Shown: piece by piece, positions 1-5,781 of the stretch
Numbering within the stretch: position 1 is the first letter of the stretch
Layout: each line of letters begins with the position of its first letter
Translations under genes and position numbers: made by a program
From: an uncultured Lachnospiraceae bacterium
GTDB lineage: Bacteria > Bacillota > Clostridia > Lachnospirales > Lachnospiraceae
DNA: 15,889 nt
Assembly: GCA_934359535.1 (NCBI GenBank)
Contig: CAKRLN010000022.1
Location: 1-15,889, forward strand
Direction: 5' to 3'
Notes under the pieces: generated by a model
Told to the model about the DNA's origin: nothing
What the model saw: the letters and a program-made list of their open reading frames with translations, nothing else
The model's database searches: none

Positions 1-121
1 TTTTACCGGTATCACCCAGACGGTCAATCAGATTTGCCTCCACAAAGCTGTGAATATCCTCATATTCATCTGTAATCTCAAGACGTCCCTCTTCCACGTC
101 CTTTCGGATTTCCTCGAGGCA
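1..121 (-). other. argH: Argininosuccinate lyase (ArgH)-like segment joined to cpaF
   Basis: Residues 117-156 of the edge reading frame match, from memory of the family, the N-terminal region of argininosuccinate lyase (last step of arginine synthesis), not CpaF. The motif EDIHSFVEANLIDRLGDTGK is the segment that in ArgH directly precedes the conserved LHTGRSRND active-site motif, which would lie just outside the window. The preceding LEEIRKDVEEGRLEI also fits ArgH. The join is in frame and on the same strand. At the join lie two abutting six-base palindromes, CTCGAG (113-118) and GCATGC (119-124). The stretch is slightly richer in G+C (45-48% in the two 60-base lines) than the adjoining cpaF part (32-43%). 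Confidence 0.7.
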
Positions 122-469
122 TGCAACAATCTGCTGCATCAGATCCATCAGCTTTTCCTCCGAGAAAAAACATTTCTCGGAAGTATAGACTCTTCCCCCT
201 TTTTCATAAAAAATATGATCCGGACCATTTACCATAATTTCTGTCACATCAGGATCATCTATAAGCTCCTGAAGTACATCCATCTTTCTTAAAGAATCAA
301 AAATTCTTTTTTGAATTTCTCCCCGCTCCCGGATTGATATTGCCTGTCCCCGCAATTCCTTTGCAGTTTCCCTTGCTATAATATGATAGATTTCCTCATC
401 AGTCATATCACGTGACAGATCCATTTGTTCAAGTACATGACTGCGAATGGTATAAAGCTTATCCTCCAA
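1..469 (-). CDS. cpaF: CpaF/TadA-type pilus ATPase, 5' part, running in frame into an ArgH-like segment (3' end outside window)
   Basis: Residues 1-116 read as the N-terminal part of the CpaF/TadA secretion ATPase that powers Flp/Tad pilus assembly at the inner face of the membrane. The diagnostic stretch is DDPDVTEIMVNGPDHIFYEK (about residues 69-88), followed by SEEKLMDLMQQIVA, as expected before the ATPase core. From about residue 117 the frame no longer resembles CpaF (see the ArgH-like feature), so the Walker motifs are not in this window. I chose the TTG at 467-469 as start: GGAGGG lies 7 bases upstream, a stop codon lies a little further upstream in frame, and the first in-frame ATG is at residue 16. 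The start overlaps the end of the CpaE-like gene by 11 bases, indicating translational coupling in the Tad operon. The frame is open to base 1 (156 residues). The CpaF part is confident; the single-protein status is doubtful. Confidence 0.8.
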   Translation of the reverse strand, partial: MEDKLYTIRSHVLEQMDLSRDMTDEEIYHIIARETAKELRGQAISIRERGEIQKRIFDSLRKMDVLQELIDDPDVTEIMVNGPDHIFYEKGGRVYTSEKCFFSEEKLMDLMQQIVACLEEIRKDVEEGRLEITDEYEDIHSFVEANLIDRLGDTGK

Positions 470-1538
470 CCTTAAGCCCTCCAGCCCTTCCAGAAATACT
501 ATGCCGGATCACATCTCCAAATTCATTCCATTTCCATTGCTCGATCAGCCGTTCACAAGACACCGCTGCACTACTCATAAATGGAAGCTCAGTCCTGTGA
601 ATGCATGACTCAAGCTTATGATATCCTTTCTGTTCAAGCTCTCCCATAAATTCATACTCTCTCCACTGACACAGCCCCCCTTTTCTTACAATGAGATAAA
701 TATCCTGACACTGACTTAAAACTTCAAAAAATCCATGAAACCTTGATCCCAAATTCAGAATAACCGTTTTGTATTCCATTTCCTGCGTGATCATCTGAAT
801 TACCTTCCGATAAACCTCAGCATCTGCTTCACAAAGACATTCGGTATTCTGCGCCGGATAAATATATTCAATCTTTTCGAGCTGTCCGATACAACTATGA
901 ATTCCTGACTTGGAAAAGGTATCTGAATCAGCCATCACAAGAATTTCTTCAAGCCCCATCGAATGCTCCATTGATACAAGCTGTCCAAGTCCACTGTTTT
1001 CCTGAAGATCGACAACCAGTACCCTCTCCTGTTCTCCTAAAATTGATGCCAGCGTAATCGCAAACGGGAGCTGATATTCATTTTCCGTCAGTGCATATAC
1101 CGCCGCAATCCTTGTTTTTACCGGAAGATTTCCATTTTTCTGTACCTCTGTGATCTCATTCCCAACATGCTTTAAAATCTCATTCACGATTTCATTGACA
1201 TCCTGATACTTATCCACAAACCATAGCTCCCCCTTATCTCCTTGTCCACACCAGTTATCCTGGCTTTGTTGAAATAACAGCTCGTATTCCTGCTCTGGGT
1301 CCATAAGATACAGCACCGGCTGCTCCTTTCCCCTCAAAATACCAATGAATGCTTCCTTGCTATCAGCATCCGCGAAAATCAAAAGCTCATATTTCTCACC
1401 TATACGCTCCCCCCATTGATCAATTCCACTGAATAAACTGATCTCAAACTGCTCCCGATAATAGTTCATAAGACAGTGCACAAATCTTTTCTCATATTCC
1501 CTGTCCCCAATCAATATGGCAAGCTTTATTTTATGCAC
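459..1538 (-). CDS. CpaE-like pilus localisation protein lacking a Walker A motif
   Basis: A 359-residue protein with the CpaE layout. An N-terminal receiver-like domain (about 1-120) begins KIKLAILIGDREYEKRF. A MinD/ParA-like fold follows, from about residue 143 (IAAVYALTENEYQLPFAITL, then VLVVDLQENSGLGQLV). In CpaE proteins this domain positions the Tad/Flp pilus machinery. Here the place of the P-loop (KGGxGKT) is taken by ALTENEYQLPFA, so the glycine loop and both lysines are missing and ATP hydrolysis is unlikely. The later strand YKTVILNLGS replaces the usual Walker B aspartate with Asn. The start is GTG at 1536-1538 with AGGAGG 8 bases upstream. It overlaps the prepilin peptidase gene by 8 bases and cpaF by 11. 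Family assignment rests on fold pattern and neighbours. Confidence 0.75.
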   Translation of the reverse strand: MHKIKLAILIGDREYEKRFVHCLMNYYREQFEISLFSGIDQWGERIGEKYELLIFADADSKEAFIGILRGKEQPVLYLMDPEQEYELLFQQSQDNWCGQGDKGELWFVDKYQDVNEIVNEILKHVGNEITEVQKNGNLPVKTRIAAVYALTENEYQLPFAITLASILGEQERVLVVDLQENSGLGQLVSMEHSMGLEEILVMADSDTFSKSGIHSCIGQLEKIEYIYPAQNTECLCEADAEVYRKVIQMITQEMEYKTVILNLGSRFHGFFEVLSQCQDIYLIVRKGGLCQWREYEFMGELEQKGYHKLESCIHRTELPFMSSAAVSCERLIEQWKWNEFGDVIRHSISGRAGGLKVGG

Positions 1539-2058
1539 CGAACCATCCTCCTTTCGTAATCAGAATTCCAAGGCAGATCGCAAATGAAAAATGTATCAGA
1601 TTACTATCCCCCAAAAGGTCTCTGCGGTAGGTCTTATATTCCCCCTGAAAAAGCCCTGCAAAGTACCCAAATGCCTGATACATACTAAGCTGCAGGTTCT
1701 GATTTCTTATCATTTTTGCAAAAGAAAGTACCGCTCCAATCACAAACGAAAGAATCATACATACTGCAAGCTGTCTGATATGAACAAATCCACCAATTAC
1801 TGAAAACAACTTGATATCTCCGGCTCCAATAACTCCAGCCAGAAATAACAGATACAAAACGATAACCGGAACTGCCACGTTCCCAAGAAACGGAACGAAT
1901 GCTGCAGGTCCTCCAATAAAAATCCGGAAAAATCCCCCTGCTGCAAGCCCTATAAGAATCAACCGGTTACTGATCCTCATAAAGCAAAAATCCTGTATCA
2001 CAGCAATAATGATGATCGTATACATGACCATGTCCGATGCTGCCCCAATCGCATCCAA
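1531..2058 (-). CDS. Prepilin peptidase, A24 family (TadV/CpaA type)
   Basis: A 175-residue, very hydrophobic protein with about six membrane segments. It carries the two aspartates of the A24 aspartyl protease family: Asp in IQDFCFMRISN at the end of the first membrane segment (about residue 22), and the GAGDIKLFSVIGG motif (GxGD, about 78-90). It would cleave the leader of Flp-type prepilins at the cytoplasmic face of the membrane. The length fits the short TadV/CpaA form without the methylase domain. I chose the TTG at 2056-2058: GGGGGA lies upstream at suitable spacing and no in-frame ATG/GTG lies closer. It is the first gene of a minus-strand Tad operon; the next gene overlaps by 8 bases. 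The promoter region upstream has an operator-like inverted repeat. Confidence 0.88.
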   Translation of the reverse strand: MDAIGAASDMVMYTIIIIAVIQDFCFMRISNRLILIGLAAGGFFRIFIGGPAAFVPFLGNVAVPVIVLYLLFLAGVIGAGDIKLFSVIGGFVHIRQLAVCMILSFVIGAVLSFAKMIRNQNLQLSMYQAFGYFAGLFQGEYKTYRRDLLGDSNLIHFSFAICLGILITKGGWFGA

Positions 2059-2113
2059 TAAAACATTCCCCCTTCTTTTGTCTTTTGCTGTGCAAAATTT
2101 TGTTGTAATCCGA

Positions 2114-2144
2114 ATTATAGACAGACTTTTTCAAAAAGTCTATA
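2114..2144 (-). promoter_or_regulatory. Candidate Tad operon promoter with nested inverted repeats
   Basis: Reading the minus strand there is TAGACT (2137-2142), a 17-base spacer, then TATAAT (2114-2119), followed about 55 bases later by the prepilin peptidase start. The spacer is almost filled by a perfect 9-1-9 palindrome, AGACTTTTTGAAAAAGTCT (2123-2141). A second perfect pair, TATAGAC/GTCTATA (2138-2144 and 2116-2122), encloses it. The repeat has no GC-rich stem or following T-run, so a repressor or activator site fits better than a terminator. No experimental support. Confidence 0.5.
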
Positions 2145-2178
2145 GCTTTTTTGCACATTTATAGAATTTGTGAATATT

Positions 2179-2382
2179 TTACAAATTTTGCCAGAGGACA
2201 ATTCCATAAAGTAAGAGAATTCCGCTGATTCCAAGGGCTCCAACTGTTACAAGACTCCATTCGTTTAAACCGACAATAGTAGAAATACCTTGACTTTTTA
2301 AAATTTCCCCGATGCAGATCAGCGCTGCCGCTCCAAAAATCACCCTCAGAATAAAATTTAAAATTGCTCTGATCAGCTTCAC
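2179..2382 (-). CDS. bofA: BofA-family membrane protein
   Basis: A 67-residue protein with two membrane segments, one near the N-terminus (about 7-26) and one at the C-terminus (about 44-64). The second half, VGLNEWSLVTVGALGISGIL, matches the pattern I know from the BofA family (pro-sigma-K processing inhibitor; GLNxxTALIVGxLGxPG). In Bacillus BofA holds the SpoIVFB protease inactive in the mother cell until late sporulation; in Clostridia its role is less clear. The start is GTG at 2380-2382 with GGAGAG just upstream; a 79-residue reading in another frame over this stretch is rejected. A DUF2508/YaaL-like gene is divergent next door. In Bacillus yaaL and bofA are adjacent, which supports both calls. 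Confidence 0.7.
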   Translation of the reverse strand: MKLIRAILNFILRVIFGAAALICIGEILKSQGISTIVGLNEWSLVTVGALGISGILLLYGIVLWQNL

Positions 2383-2491
2383 TTTTCTCTCCGGACATCT
2401 TTTTAATTAATATATGCAGGTAAATTTTGTATAGAATTGCTTTTTTGCGCTTATACTGTACTGAAAAGATTTTTCGAAAGGATGTGTTTGC

Positions 2492-2746
2492 TTGAAGCTT
2501 TTTCGAATGGCAAAAGAACGCCAGACCGAACAGGATAACTACTCCGAAACTTATGATTTCTTAAAAGATAACCTTGCACGGACAACCGATGAACTGAATA
2601 CTGCATACGCAAATCTGCAGAATGTTGTTGATCCAGACCTTATTGACTATTACATTTATCAGACAAAGGCTGTACAGATGCGCTATAAATTTCTTCTGGA
2701 ATGTGTCAAAAAAATAGAGGACTCCTATGCAAGGAATCCTCTGTGA
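2492..2746 (+). CDS. YaaL-like protein (DUF2508 family)
   Basis: An 84-residue soluble, helical protein. The pattern YDFLKDNLARTTDELNTAYA, then VVDPDLIDYYIYQ and a C-terminal helix with RYKFLLECVKKI, matches the small DUF2508 family represented by Bacillus YaaL. Its function is unknown; the family usually sits beside recR and bofA. The start is TTG at 2492, preceded by AAAGGA at about 9 bases; the in-frame ATG at 2507 has no ribosome site. The last 22 bases overlap the end of the convergent fliS gene, and the C-terminal codons (KIEDSYARNPL) coincide with a terminator hairpin serving the other strand. A TATACT lies at about 2452-2457, but I see no convincing -35 box. Confidence 0.75.
   Translation: MKLFRMAKERQTEQDNYSETYDFLKDNLARTTDELNTAYANLQNVVDPDLIDYYIYQTKAVQMRYKFLLECVKKIEDSYARNPL
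2708..2742 (-). terminator. Intrinsic terminator of the flagellin-fliS operon, inside overlapping coding ends
   Basis: On the minus strand AGAGGATTCCT (2732-2742), loop TGCAT, and AGGAGTCCTCT (2716-2726) form an 11-bp stem with one G-U pair, followed by A and seven T (2708-2714). The 5' arm and loop encode the last residues of FliS (RGFLA, stop). On the plus strand the same bases encode the C-terminus of the YaaL-like protein. There is no T-run in the plus direction, so it acts one way only. Confidence 0.8.
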
Positions 2747-3201
2747 ATATTCATTTCCATGTAATTTTCTGTAAGCTGCCCTTTTCCGTAGGTCATACCG
2801 GCATATACCTGCTGGGCATTGCTCATGAGCGGTTCTGAGGTGTCCTGCTTTGCTGCCTCTGTAAAAGAGGCATAAAGACGTCTCAGAATCTTCTCTGCTT
2901 CCTCAATCCGCTGAATCTTTCCCTCATACATGGCTTTAGCCAGCTCATTTCTGCAGAAAACATAAAGTGCATGGAGATTTTTTGCAATCTCATATTTGAA
3001 ATCAAGCGCACCAATCAATTCCTGTACGGTCTCCTGCGATTTTCTTAATGCCTGCTTATAAGCATCCCGATCCTCTGTTTCCAACGCTTTCTTTGCATCC
3101 TTCATATATGCAAACAAAATATCATACAGAATAATGATCATTTCACCACGGTTGCACTGACTCAGTCTTCTTGTAAATGCCTGTATCTGTTCCCTGTCCA
3201 T
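2725..3201 (-). CDS. fliS: FliS-family flagellin export chaperone
   Basis: A 158-residue, mostly helical protein. FliS chaperones bind the C-terminal helices of flagellin in the cytoplasm and deliver it to the flagellar export gate. The FliS pattern is visible as EMIIILYDILFAYMKDAKKA (about 20-39), then QETVQELIGALDFKYEIAKN and ALYVFCRNELAKA. It is about 25-30 residues longer than common FliS proteins; the extra C-terminal tail (about 128-158, QQVYAGMTYGKGQL and onward) is not part of the classical fold. The start is ATG with GGGGGTG 7 bases upstream. It follows the flagellin gene by only 15 bases without a terminator, so both are co-transcribed, which supports the chaperone role. Its stop codon lies inside the terminator stem. 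Confidence 0.82.
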   Translation of the reverse strand: MDREQIQAFTRRLSQCNRGEMIIILYDILFAYMKDAKKALETEDRDAYKQALRKSQETVQELIGALDFKYEIAKNLHALYVFCRNELAKAMYEGKIQRIEEAEKILRRLYASFTEAAKQDTSEPLMSNAQQVYAGMTYGKGQLTENYMEMNIHRGFLA

Positions 3202-3216
3202 GCTTTTTCACCCCCA

Positions 3217-4296
3217 TTATCTGGAAAGCAGTGAAAGAATCTGCTGCGGAATATCATTTGCCTGGGAAAGAACAGAAATGGATGCCTGGTCAAGAATATT
3301 CTGCTGTGTATATTCTGTCATTTCTTCTGCCATATCTGTATCCATCAGATTTGAAAATGCCGAGGTCATATCCTCCGATGTCTCTGCAAGGCTGTTTGTT
3401 GCATATTCCAGACGGTTCTGGCTCGCTCCAATACGGGAACGCACCTCTGAAAGTCTTGCAATTGCAGTATCCAGCGTACTGATTGCCGTATCCGCTCCAC
3501 CTTCCGGCACAACATCCACGGTATCAAGATACAGGGATTTCGAAGATACCTCCGGAATCCGGATATCCATTGTCTGATTCTCATTTGCTCCAAGCTGAAT
3601 CGTCATTGCTCCGATTTCTGTTACCTCCAATGACACCTTTCCGGAAGCAGCTGCCTGAAATTCCATTGTAAAACCGTCAGAATCTGTAATTTTTACAAGA
3701 TCTCCATCTATCGTAGCCTGTGCAGTCGATGCAAATCCATCCTTCATATTCGGATTCGTTTTTACTGTCAGATCCACGGTTGCCTTATCTACATCTACAT
3801 CCAGCTCATACTTTCCAGACGGCACACCATCCGAAATATATACACGGTCTGCATTCTGGCTGTATACACGCACATCACTTGATCCATCCAACAAAGACTT
3901 TGTGTTATATTCTGTATCCGTCGATATTCTGTCTACTTCCTTCGTCAATTGATCAATCTCATCCTGTACCGCCTGTCTCTCACTCTCTGAGTTCGTACCG
4001 TTAGCAGCCTGAACGGAAAGTTCTCTCACACGCTGTAGCATGCTGCTTACCTCGTTTAGCGCACCGTCCGCTATCTGAAGTACTGAAATTCCATCCGAGG
4101 AATTATCCTCTGCCTGATCAAGTGCATCAATCTGTGCCTTCATTTTGTTGGATATTGCCATTCCTGCCGGATTATCCGACGCATGATTGATCTTATATCC
4201 ACTTGACAGCCGTTCCATAGAAGCTGCAAGATTCTTCTCAGTACGAAGCAGCTGGTTATTTGTCCGGACTGCTGACATGTTCTGGTTGATTTTCAT
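3217..4296 (-). CDS. fliC: Flagellin, short filament subunit
   Basis: A 359-residue flagellin. The conserved N-terminal D0/D1 helices (about 1-140; MKINQNMSAV, MERLSSGYKINHASDNPAGM) and C-terminal D1/D0 helices (about 270-359; SRIGASQNRLEYATNSLAET, ending ILSLLSR) flank a short variable centre (about 145-265) that would form the outer filament surface. QRVRELSVQ at 88-96 is the region corresponding to the Toll-like receptor 5 contact site of Salmonella flagellin (QRVRELAVQ) and is almost unchanged, so recognition by the host is expected. I start at the ATG at 4296 (AGGAGA 6 bases upstream), not at an upstream in-frame ATG that would add 20 unrelated residues. It is followed by fliS. Transcription is likely sigma-28 dependent; the leader also carries CsrA-like sites. 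Confidence 0.95.
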   Translation of the reverse strand: MKINQNMSAVRTNNQLLRTEKNLAASMERLSSGYKINHASDNPAGMAISNKMKAQIDALDQAEDNSSDGISVLQIADGALNEVSSMLQRVRELSVQAANGTNSESERQAVQDEIDQLTKEVDRISTDTEYNTKSLLDGSSDVRVYSQNADRVYISDGVPSGKYELDVDVDKATVDLTVKTNPNMKDGFASTAQATIDGDLVKITDSDGFTMEFQAAASGKVSLEVTEIGAMTIQLGANENQTMDIRIPEVSSKSLYLDTVDVVPEGGADTAISTLDTAIARLSEVRSRIGASQNRLEYATNSLAETSEDMTSAFSNLMDTDMAEEMTEYTQQNILDQASISVLSQANDIPQQILSLLSR

Positions 4297-4300
4297 ATGT

Positions 4301-4336
4301 TCTCCTGTCCTGCCTTTTTGGCTTTCGCATCCATGC
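4301..4336 (-). promoter_or_regulatory. Candidate CsrA sites in the flagellin leader
   Basis: The leader of about 70 bases contains GCATGGATGC (4327-4336), a small hairpin with GGA in or next to the loop and close to the CsrA consensus core (ACARGGAUGU). It also contains ACAGGAGA (4301-4308), which includes the ribosome site. In Bacillus, CsrA represses hag translation through two such sites, one over the Shine-Dalgarno, with FliW as antagonist. Inference only; neither csrA nor fliW is in the window. Confidence 0.4.
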
Positions 4337-4374
4337 ATCTGATTCTGACATTCCATGTCGATTATCTGTTCTTT

Positions 4375-4401
4375 ATATCGACCGGAAAATAAGGATTCTT
4401 A
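4375..4401 (-). promoter_or_regulatory. Sigma-28 (SigD/FliA)-type promoter of flagellin
   Basis: On the minus strand: TAAG (4398-4401), 16 bases, then TCGATAT (4375-4381), followed by AAAG. This is one mismatch per box from the Firmicutes SigD consensus (TAAA, about 15 bases, CCGATAT). Position (about 80 bases before the flagellin ATG) and gene identity agree. The same arrangement recurs before the 1039-residue gene. Confidence 0.72.
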
Positions 4402-4464
4402 ACCTTACAGTCTTCTGTGTAATTGTATTTTTTTCAATTATTTGGGGAAGTTCGCATGTATAAA

Positions 4465-4493
4465 TTGCAATTAGACGGGAATCGTATTATAAT
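4465..4493 (+). promoter_or_regulatory. Strong housekeeping promoter for the DUF1858 gene
   Basis: TTGCAA (4465-4470), exactly 17 bases, then a perfect TATAAT (4488-4493). Transcription would start near 4500, giving a leader of about 37 bases with AGGAGG at 4521-4526. It diverges from the flagellin promoter. Confidence 0.85.
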
Positions 4494-4536
4494 GAGCAAA
4501 AGATACGTACTATCATTCAAAGGAGGATATAAACTT

Positions 4537-4746
4537 ATGTCAAGAGTAACAAAGGACACTATGATCGGCGAACTTCTTCAGATCGACGCTAACGTAGCTC
4601 CAATGCTTTTAAATATCGGCATGCACTGCCTTGGATGTCCATCATCCCAGATGGAGACCATCGAGGAGGCTGCTGCAGTACACGGTATTGATGCTGATGA
4701 TCTTGTAGAAGAGCTCAACACATTTATCGCCCAGGATTTAGGCTGA
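4537..4746 (+). CDS. DUF1858 domain protein (hybrid-cluster-associated disulfide domain)
   Basis: A 69-residue protein that is entirely one DUF1858 domain: MIGELLQIDANVAPMLLNIG, then the redox-type motif GMHCLGCPSSQMETIEEAA (CLGC at about residues 29-32), and a C-terminal helix ending LNTFIAQDLG. In other Clostridia such proteins occur alone or near hybrid-cluster proteins, and the CxxC pair is suggested to be redox active; the true role is not established. I start at the ATG with AGGAGG 10 bases upstream, not at an in-frame ATG 114 bases earlier, which lies upstream of the promoter. It is transcribed alone: own strong promoter, strong terminator right after it. The promoter and ribosome site suggest high expression. 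Confidence 0.9.
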   Translation: MSRVTKDTMIGELLQIDANVAPMLLNIGMHCLGCPSSQMETIEEAAAVHGIDADDLVEELNTFIAQDLG

Positions 4747-4761
4747 TAATCCCGATAGAAC

Positions 4762-4795
4762 AAATCCCACCGCAGAAATGCGATGGGATTTTTTT
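4762..4795 (+). terminator. Intrinsic terminator after the DUF1858 gene
   Basis: AAATCCCA (4762-4769) pairs with TGGGATTT (4784-4791); an inner CGCA/TGCG pair extends the stem. It is followed by a run of T to 4795. The T-run overlaps the stop codon of the convergent mecA gene at 4794-4796. In the opposite direction the T-run is weak. Confidence 0.88.
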
Positions 4796-5579
4796 ATATC
4801 CGGACAAGCATCTGCATTGCATTTCCTATCAGCACTGCACGATTATGCTCTGAAAAATACGCGCCCTTTGCGTCTGTATAATTTTTTTGTGTTCCATACT
4901 CGGAAGCAATATTGCATACCTTGTTAAATTCCTCCGGGGAATGACCGCTCTTTTTTAGCAGCAGATAAAAATGCTTTTTCTGATCATTTTTGTATAGATC
5001 ATTTTCTCCTCTGTAAAAACCATTCAACACATGAGAAAGCCGCTCCACCTGCTCAAGATTTGGAAATTCAAACATCCGTGTAATATTAACCGGTATATCC
5101 GGCTGTTTTTGAGACGATTGCTTTTGTTTCTCAGAAGCTTTTGTCTGGCTGTCTGATTCCTCCGTTTCTTTTACTGGCTGCTCCGATTCCTGATCTGCCT
5201 TAATTCTACGGAAAAGATCTAAGATATCATCGGCTCCCTGTGCGGCTGTCTCTTCTACAGTCTCTGCGGAATCATAAAGAACCGTTTCATCTGGTTCTGA
5301 AAATTTGGAAAATCTTGTGTCCAGCTCATCTGGGTATTCAACCTTTGTAACAACTAATATAATTGTATCTGCCGAAAGCGGTATCGCCTCTACCATAAGC
5401 GGGATATCGTTTGCCTCAAATCCGAATTCATAATTTGCCTGCTGGATCATATCACGAAAAAGAATTCTGGCTTTCTCTGAACCATAGGCAAGTTCACTCA
5501 GTTTGATCTGCCGGTCTGCCAGATCTTCTCTGGTCAGCGTACAGCGGATCTGATTCTCGTTTACTTTTTCAATTTTCAT
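4794..5579 (-). CDS. mecA: MecA-type adaptor protein for ClpC
   Basis: A 261-residue protein with the two-domain MecA layout. The N-terminal substrate-binding domain (about 1-80) begins MKIEKVNENQIRCTLTREDL and contains EKARILFRDMIQQANYEFGF. An acidic, then Lys/Gln/Ser-rich linker (about 95-162) looks disordered. The C-terminal domain (about 163-261; FEFPNLEQVERLSHVLNGFY, HFYLLLKKSGHSPEEFN) is the part that binds and activates ClpC. MecA delivers regulatory proteins (ComK in Bacillus) to the ClpCP protease in the cytoplasm. The linker is somewhat longer than in the Bacillus protein (about 218 residues in total). It is a single gene with its own promoter, ending in the convergent terminator zone of the DUF1858 gene. 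Confidence 0.88.
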   Translation of the reverse strand: MKIEKVNENQIRCTLTREDLADRQIKLSELAYGSEKARILFRDMIQQANYEFGFEANDIPLMVEAIPLSADTIILVVTKVEYPDELDTRFSKFSEPDETVLYDSAETVEETAAQGADDILDLFRRIKADQESEQPVKETEESDSQTKASEKQKQSSQKQPDIPVNITRMFEFPNLEQVERLSHVLNGFYRGENDLYKNDQKKHFYLLLKKSGHSPEEFNKVCNIASEYGTQKNYTDAKGAYFSEHNRAVLIGNAMQMLVRI

Positions 5580-5624
5580 AAAATCACATCCTTACTTTGA
5601 AAATTCTCTGTAAATCGTACACTT

Positions 5625-5653
5625 ATTATAATCAAATGCCCAGTTGATGTAAA
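5625..5653 (-). promoter_or_regulatory. Housekeeping promoter of mecA
   Basis: On the minus strand TTTACA (5648-5653), 17 bases, then a perfect TATAAT (5625-5630), about 45 bases before the mecA ATG. AAGGA precedes the start. Confidence 0.78.
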
Positions 5654-5715
5654 GTATGAGCCTTTATGAAATATTTCAAATTTTTACAAATTTCCACAAA
5701 AATTTCAAAAAACTC

Positions 5716-5744
5716 TTGCAATATAATTTGAGTTGTGTTATATC
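5716..5744 (+). promoter_or_regulatory. Candidate promoter of the kinase unit
   Basis: TTGCAA (5716-5721), then TTATAT (5738-5743, spacer 16) or TATATC (5739-5744, spacer 17). The kinase ATG follows about 38 bases later with AAGGAG in front. It diverges from the mecA promoter about 60 bases away. Confidence 0.55.
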
Positions 5745-5781
5745 TTGAAACAAGAGATGTGCCACCGACAAAAAGGAGCAT

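Noticed and set aside
113..124. Cloning linker
   Set aside because: CTCGAG and GCATGC abut, but both fit the codons for Ala-Cys-Leu-Glu, and no further vector-like sequence is visible. Kept only as a remark on the junction.
50..292. Plus-strand frame opposite cpaF/argH
   Set aside because: No ribosome site, composition of an antisense shadow, and the minus strand encodes recognisable proteins. The same applies to plus-strand frames opposite the flagellin, the 1039-residue and the glgB genes.
2159..2398. 79-residue reading frame over the bofA-like gene
   Set aside because: The other frame (2179-2382) has two proper membrane segments and a BofA-like pattern; this one is low-quality shadow sequence.
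4297..4356. 20-residue N-terminal extension of flagellin
   Set aside because: Flagellin begins MKINQNM at a start with a good ribosome site; the extension is leader RNA.
4423..4536. N-terminal extension of the DUF1858 protein
   Set aside because: These bases hold the promoter (4465-4493) and the ribosome site (4521-4526), so they are not translated; the domain starts at 4537.
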